Positions 60,790-64,000 of a stretch of 64,000 nt of DNA are shown here, piece by piece. The position numbers and the translations under genes were made by a program. The DNA is from Arabiibacter massiliensis. GTDB lineage: Bacteria; Actinomycetota; Coriobacteriia; Coriobacteriales; Eggerthellaceae. Numbering within the stretch: the stretch's first letter is position 1; every line of letters begins with the position of its first letter. Location: the NCBI RefSeq assembly GCF_900169505.1, contig NZ_LT827021.1, positions 1,736,001 to 1,800,000 on the forward strand. The letters run 5' to 3'. The notes beneath the pieces were generated by a model. It was given only the letters and a program-made list of their open reading frames with translations. It was not told where the DNA came from and searched no databases.

Positions 60790-60938
60790 CCGAGAAGCCG
60801 CTGTGCATTCCCATCAAAGTCCACTGGACGCTCGCGGTGCTCGCGGGGCTCTTCGACGCGCTCATGATCGCGCTGCTCGCCGGCATCGCCCTGGGCACGC
60901 ACAAGGCGCGTATCCGCATCGAGCGCGCCGAGCGCTAG
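60786..60938 (+). CDS. 50-residue single-span membrane protein
   Basis: Starts at the ATG that overlaps the DUF1648 stop codon by 4 bp and encodes MTEKPLCIPIKVHWTLAVLA, a hydrophobic helix at about 15-37, and a basic C-terminus ending RIERAER. Coupled translation argues that it is real and works with the DUF1648 protein. No family known to me. Its last 16 bp are duplicated 170 bp downstream. Confidence 0.65.
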   Translation: MTEKPLCIPIKVHWTLAVLAGLFDALMIALLAGIALGTHKARIRIERAER

Positions 60939-61108
60939 CGCCGCGCCGGTTGTCATCCTGAGCGGAGGCCGTAGGCCGAAGTCGAAGGATCCCGCGCGGC
61001 GTCAGCAGGCAGTCTCCCCGTTGGCACCGCGCGGGATCCTTCGACTCCGCGCTGACGCGCTCCGCTCAGGATGACAAAAGGGAGCAGACCAGGCGCGCCG
61101 AGCGCTAG
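60923..61108. repeat. 16-bp direct duplication flanking an inserted repeat
   Basis: GCGCGCCGAGCGCTAG occurs at 60923-60938 and 61093-61108. The first copy ends with the stop codon of the 50-residue protein and the second contains the complement of the pth stop codon. Between them lies the family C palindrome. Removing one copy with the intervening 154 bp would leave the two genes converging with overlapping stops. Confidence 0.75.
60950..61077. repeat. Dispersed composite palindrome, family C (copy 2)
   Basis: Outer arms TTGTCATCCTGAGCGGAG (60950-60967) and its complement (61060-61077); inner arms GTCGAAGGATCCCGCGCGG (60981-60999) and its complement (61027-61045). Both are perfect. Same plan as 58424-58552. 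Confidence 0.85.
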
Positions 61109-61662
61109 TTGAACGCCTGCTGGGTCTTCTCGAGCCCCACCTGCACGAGCGAGAGCGCCGCTTGCGCGCCACGGTCCACGGCGTAGGCGAAGTCCTCGGC
61201 GGCCTCCTTGCGCGGAAGCGACAGCACGTAGTCGGCCACGTTCATGCGTCCGGGCGGCCGTCCTATGCCGATGCGCACGCGGAACCAGTCGCGCGTGCCC
61301 AGCTTGTCGCAGATGGAGCGCAGGCCGTTGTGCCCCGCGTGCCCGCCGCCGAACTTCACGCGCACGGTGCCGGGGTCGATGTCCAGCTCGTCATGCACGA
61401 CGATGAGGTGCTCCGCGTCCACGCCGTACGCGTTCATGAGCTGCTTCACCGGGCCGCCCGACGTGTTCATGTAGCTCTGCGGCTTGGCCAGCACCAGGTC
61501 GCAGTCGCGGTAGACGCCCTTGGCCGTGAGCGAGCCGCACTCCGTCTTCCAGTAGCGCGCGCCCACCTCGCCCGCTATAGCGTCCACCGTGTCGAATCCG
61601 GCGTTGTGGCGCGTGTGCGCGTATTCCTCGCCCGGATTCCCCAGGCCCACGATCAGGTACAT
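61105..61662 (-). CDS. pth: Peptidyl-tRNA hydrolase
   Basis: Protein of 185 residues that releases tRNA from peptidyl-tRNAs dropped by the ribosome. Seen: GLGNPGEEYAHTRHNAG with N10 and catalytic H19, PQSYMNTSG, VVHDELDI and the loop GGGHAGHNGLRSI. Complete and of normal length. Third member of the glmU-prs-pth block on the minus strand, a common actinobacterial order. Confidence 0.95.
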   Translation of the reverse strand: MYLIVGLGNPGEEYAHTRHNAGFDTVDAIAGEVGARYWKTECGSLTAKGVYRDCDLVLAKPQSYMNTSGGPVKQLMNAYGVDAEHLIVVHDELDIDPGTVRVKFGGGHAGHNGLRSICDKLGTRDWFRVRIGIGRPPGRMNVADYVLSLPRKEAAEDFAYAVDRGAQAALSLVQVGLEKTQQAFN

Positions 61663-61689
61663 CGGTTGCGTTTCCCTTTACTCATCGAA

Positions 61690-61726
61690 AATGTCACAAA
61701 AGGGGACTGTCCCCTTTTGTGACATT
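61690..61726. repeat. Dispersed palindrome, family A (copy 3)
   Basis: AATGTCACAAAAGGGGAC and its complement, with one central T: a perfect 18-bp inverted repeat between prs and pth. Confidence 0.8.
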
Positions 61727-61733
61727 CGGGGCA

Positions 61734-62699
61734 TTACTCGAACAGCGAGGCCACGGAGCCGTTGCTGTAGACGTTGTTGATGGTCTTCGCGAACAGCGGG
61801 GCCACGGAGAGCACCTTCACCTTGCCGGTCTGGCGCTCAAGCGGCACGGGCACGGCGTTGGTCACCACGACCTCCTCGATGCACGAGTTGGCGATGCGAT
61901 CGTACGCCGGGCCGCTGAACAGGCCGTGCGTCGCGCACGCGTACACCTCGGCGGCACCCTTCGCCTTGAGCGTGGTGGCGGCGGCCACGAGCGAGCCCGC
62001 CGTGTCGATCATGTCGTCGTTCAGGATGCACACCTTGTCGGTCACGTCGCCGATGAGCGCCGTGATCTCGGCCTGGTTATGCTTCGGGCGGTCCTTGTGC
62101 ATGATGGCGATGTCGCAGTCCAGCATGGTGGAGAACTTCTTGGCGGCCTTCGCGCGGCCCACGTCGGGCGACACGACGCACAAACGCTCCTTGTCCAGCC
62201 CCATGTTCTTGAAGTAGTCCACGAAGATGGGCATGGCCGTCATGTGGTTCACCGGCAGGTCGAAGAAGCCCTGGATGGCGTCCTGGTGCAGATCGATGGT
62301 GATGACGTTGTCCACCCCCGCCGCGGCCAGCAGGTCGGCCACCAGCTTGGCGGTGATGGGCTCGCGCGGCGCGGCCTTGCGGTCCTGGCGAGCGTAACCG
62401 TAGTGCGCGACCACGGCCGACACGCTGCGGGCCGAGGCGCGCTTGGCGGCGTCGGTCATGATGAGCAGCTCCATGAGCGCGTCGTTCACGTCGTAGCGCC
62501 CGCCGCTGCACACCGACTGGATGAGGAACACGTCGGCGCCGCGCACGCTCTCCTGGTAGCGCGCGTAGATCTCGCCGTTGGCGAACTGCTCCAGCTTCAC
62601 GTTGCCGAGCGATGCGTTCAGCTCGCGGGCGATCTCGTCGGCGAGGCCGGGATTGACCGACCCCGAGAACAGGGCCATGCTCTTCTGCACTTCCGTCAT
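61734..62699 (-). CDS. prs: Ribose-phosphate pyrophosphokinase
   Basis: Protein of 321 residues that makes PRPP from ribose 5-phosphate and ATP. Seen: FANGEIYARYQESVRG, the ATP-site HYGYARQDRK, CVVSPDVGRAKAAKKF and the PRPP loop NDDMIDTAGS. Typical class I length. ATG follows AAGGAGCGCACGCA. A toxin-antitoxin pair on the other strand now separates it from glmU. Confidence 0.95.
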   Translation of the reverse strand: MTEVQKSMALFSGSVNPGLADEIARELNASLGNVKLEQFANGEIYARYQESVRGADVFLIQSVCSGGRYDVNDALMELLIMTDAAKRASARSVSAVVAHYGYARQDRKAAPREPITAKLVADLLAAAGVDNVITIDLHQDAIQGFFDLPVNHMTAMPIFVDYFKNMGLDKERLCVVSPDVGRAKAAKKFSTMLDCDIAIMHKDRPKHNQAEITALIGDVTDKVCILNDDMIDTAGSLVAAATTLKAKGAAEVYACATHGLFSGPAYDRIANSCIEEVVVTNAVPVPLERQTGKVKVLSVAPLFAKTINNVYSNGSVASLFE

Positions 62700-62871
62700 T
62701 GCGTGCGCTCCTTCGCGTTTCCCCGGGTCGCCGCGCCCCGCAGCGTCCCCCCGTGTCTGCGCACTATTGTATCCGCAGACGATGCGCCCGCACAGGCAAA
62801 ACCGACGCTTCTACGCAGATTGAGCGTAAGGAATCGGCGGCGCTTTCCGCGCCCCTTGCACTGCTGATTGT

Positions 62872-62886
62872 GCTATACTGTATAGC
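62872..62886. promoter_or_regulatory. Palindrome, probable toxin-antitoxin operator
   Basis: GCTATAC-T-GTATAGC is a perfect 15-bp inverted repeat that covers the likely -10 (TATACT) of the toxin-antitoxin operon, 20-34 bp before the antitoxin start. Confidence 0.6.
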
Positions 62887-62905
62887 CAGAAGATCGGAGG
62901 AGCAC

Positions 62906-63280
62906 ATGGCATCAGACACCGTGCAGATGAACACGCGCATCGGGCGCGCGCTCAAGGACAACGGCGACGCGGCGCTCGAGCGGGCGGGCTACTCGCCCTC
63001 GCAGGCGGTCCGCAAGCTGTGGGAGTTCGCCGCGCGCAACGCGCACAACCCGCGCGCCATCCAGAACCTGCTCGAGGATGAGGACGAAGCGGCCCGCAGC
63101 GAAGCCGAAGAGGAGCGCGCGCGAAGGCGGGAGGTCGCCCTCAGAGGGGCGAACATCATGGCCGAAGCGTACGAACGGCTTGGAATCACGCCTTCGGACT
63201 GGACGAAGAACGCGTCCTACGAAGAGATGCGCGACTACGCCCTGCTCGAGCGCCTTAGGGAACGGGGCCTCGATGGCTAG
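62906..63280 (+). CDS. Antitoxin, RelB/DinJ-like
   Basis: Protein of 124 residues. Seen: an N-terminal segment MASDTVQMNTRIGRALKDNG with the short strand and helices of the ribbon-helix-helix RelB/DinJ fold (SPSQAVRKLWEFAARN), then a long charged helical tail rich in Glu and Arg that should wrap the toxin. ATG at 62906 with GGAGGAGCAC. Overlaps the toxin gene by 8 bp. It probably represses its own operon through the palindrome at 62872. Confidence 0.8.
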   Translation: MASDTVQMNTRIGRALKDNGDAALERAGYSPSQAVRKLWEFAARNAHNPRAIQNLLEDEDEAARSEAEEERARRREVALRGANIMAEAYERLGITPSDWTKNASYEEMRDYALLERLRERGLDG

Positions 63281-63770
63281 CCAACAGTCCACCCTTCTCG
63301 TCGACACGAACGTCTGGCTCGACTATTATCTGCCCAACAGGCCAGGACACGCCGAGGCGCTCTCATTCATACTGTTCGCATACGAGCACGGTTATCCGTT
63401 GCTGTACCCTGCCGCCATCGTCAAAGACGTGTTCTACCTTACCGCGAACGCATTCAAGCGCGATATGCGCAACGAGACAGGCACGCTCACCGAACGCGAC
63501 GCGGCGGCGGCATCGGCAGGAGCTTGGGGATGCGTGCTCCACCTGCGCGAGCAGGCCACCGCCGTGGGTGCCGACGAGTCGGATTTGTGGATGGCGTGCA
63601 AGCTGCGCAGCGTCCATAACGACCTGGAGGACAACCTGATCGTGGCCGCCGCCGAGCGCGCGAGCGCGACGTACCTGATCACCAACGACGAGGCTCTCAT
63701 CAAGCACTCCCCCGTCGCCGCCCTCACCCCCAGCGACGCCCTCGCACTGCTGCAAGCCAAAATGGCATAA
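63273..63770 (+). CDS. PIN-domain toxin
   Basis: Protein of 165 residues with a PIN ribonuclease fold: LLVDTNVWLDYYL with D11, a central acidic region and LEDNLIVAAAERASATYLITND, giving the cluster of acidic residues for metal-dependent RNA cleavage. Paired with the RelB/DinJ-like antitoxin, a less usual match than VapB. The ATG at 63273 lies inside the antitoxin gene. The stop codon TAA lies within a family A palindrome (63761-63797), so the last residues KMA come from the repeat. Confidence 0.82.
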   Translation: MASQQSTLLVDTNVWLDYYLPNRPGHAEALSFILFAYEHGYPLLYPAAIVKDVFYLTANAFKRDMRNETGTLTERDAAAASAGAWGCVLHLREQATAVGADESDLWMACKLRSVHNDLEDNLIVAAAERASATYLITNDEALIKHSPVAALTPSDALALLQAKMA

Positions 63771-63797
63771 AAGGGGACAGTCCCCTTTTATGCCATT
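63761..63797. repeat. Dispersed palindrome, family A (copy 4)
   Basis: AATGGCATAAAAGGGGAC with its exact complement around a central A. It contains the toxin stop codon and ends 1 bp before the glmU stop codon, so it lies between convergent ends and may terminate both. Confidence 0.8.
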
Positions 63798-64000
63798 CTA
63801 CCCCTCGGCTTGCTGGGCGCGCTTCTTGGCGGCCCAGCCGGGGATCTCGCGGTGGTCGGGGCGCGTGAGGGCGAGCGCGTCGGGGGCGACGTCCTTCGTG
63901 ATGCACGAGCCCGCGCCCACGACGGCGCCCGCGCCGATGCTCACCGGAGCCACCATCATAGTGTCGCTGCCGATGAACGCGCCGTCGCCGATGACGGTGG
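63798..64000 (-). CDS. glmU: GlmU C-terminal part (acetyltransferase domain; runs off window)
   Basis: The last 67 codons only. Seen: left-handed beta-helix repeats ([36 protein letters not shown]) and the characteristic end [19 protein letters not shown]. Known: GlmU makes UDP-N-acetylglucosamine for the cell wall. Position next to prs and pth supports the assignment. The rest lies beyond 64000. Confidence 0.88.
   Translation of the reverse strand, partial: TVIGDGAFIGSDTMMVAPVSIGAGAVVGAGSCITKDVAPDALALTRPDHREIPGWAAKKRAQQAEG

Noticed and set aside
1..64000. tRNA or rRNA genes
   Set aside because: No cloverleaf with a T-arm consensus or rRNA segment was recognised by eye; a tRNAscan run would settle this.

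Overview
This GC-rich 64 kb window reads as chromosome from a strictly anaerobic member of the Coriobacteriia, most likely an Eggerthella-type gut bacterium. The pointers are three Tat-exported FAD reductase-like lipoproteins, two of them paired with LuxR regulators that carry an N-terminal multi-membrane-span domain; an oxygen-sensitive class III ribonucleotide reductase; a two-subunit exported molybdopterin oxidoreductase; and Eggerthellaceae-like protein sequences. The species name is inference. No rRNA, tRNA or CRISPR array was found.

Layout: 1-6051 (minus) is a housekeeping block: a RecJ nuclease fused to a RecQ-like helicase, RelA/SpoT and a metallo-beta-lactamase-fold hydrolase. 6592-9672 is a flavoprotein with a convergent LuxR regulator. 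9884-14154 holds two paralogous ECF sigma factor/membrane partner pairs, each behind a look-alike ECF promoter. 14195-19636 holds a YhcG-type nuclease, NrdD with a fused glutaredoxin-like domain, a flavin-binding protein and the NrdG activase. 19878-25096 holds a probably PPi-dependent phosphofructokinase, a GH3 lipoprotein, a YbjQ protein and an MFS exporter with its TetR repressor, among three parS-like sites. 25226-28760 is a two-component system with a bacitracin-type ABC exporter. 28797-36677 holds an AAA ATPase, a nitroreductase, a MATE pump behind a small leader ORF and terminator, a C69 dipeptidase, a TcyP-like cystine transporter and a HAD phosphatase. An IS3-family element follows (about 37151-38695).

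39029-46016 holds an XRE membrane protein, a second flavoprotein/LuxR pair and an Uup-like ABC-F ATPase. 46342-48724 is a decaying locus: a frameshifted flavoprotein and a LysR gene with an internal deletion. 48797-54263 holds a YtrA-type GntR/ABC operon and a CPBP protease. 54402-58397 is the molybdopterin operon with a divergent Crp/Fnr regulator. 58582-60938 holds a DHA2-type drug exporter and small membrane proteins. 61105-64000 is the pth-prs-glmU block with a toxin-antitoxin pair lodged between prs and glmU.

Two themes link the genes. One is substrate-responsive anaerobic respiration and efflux, with each effector next to its own regulator and often a visible operator. The other is a dense set of dispersed palindromes: at least three families sit between genes, one overlaps a stop codon, and one accompanies a 16-bp flanking duplication.
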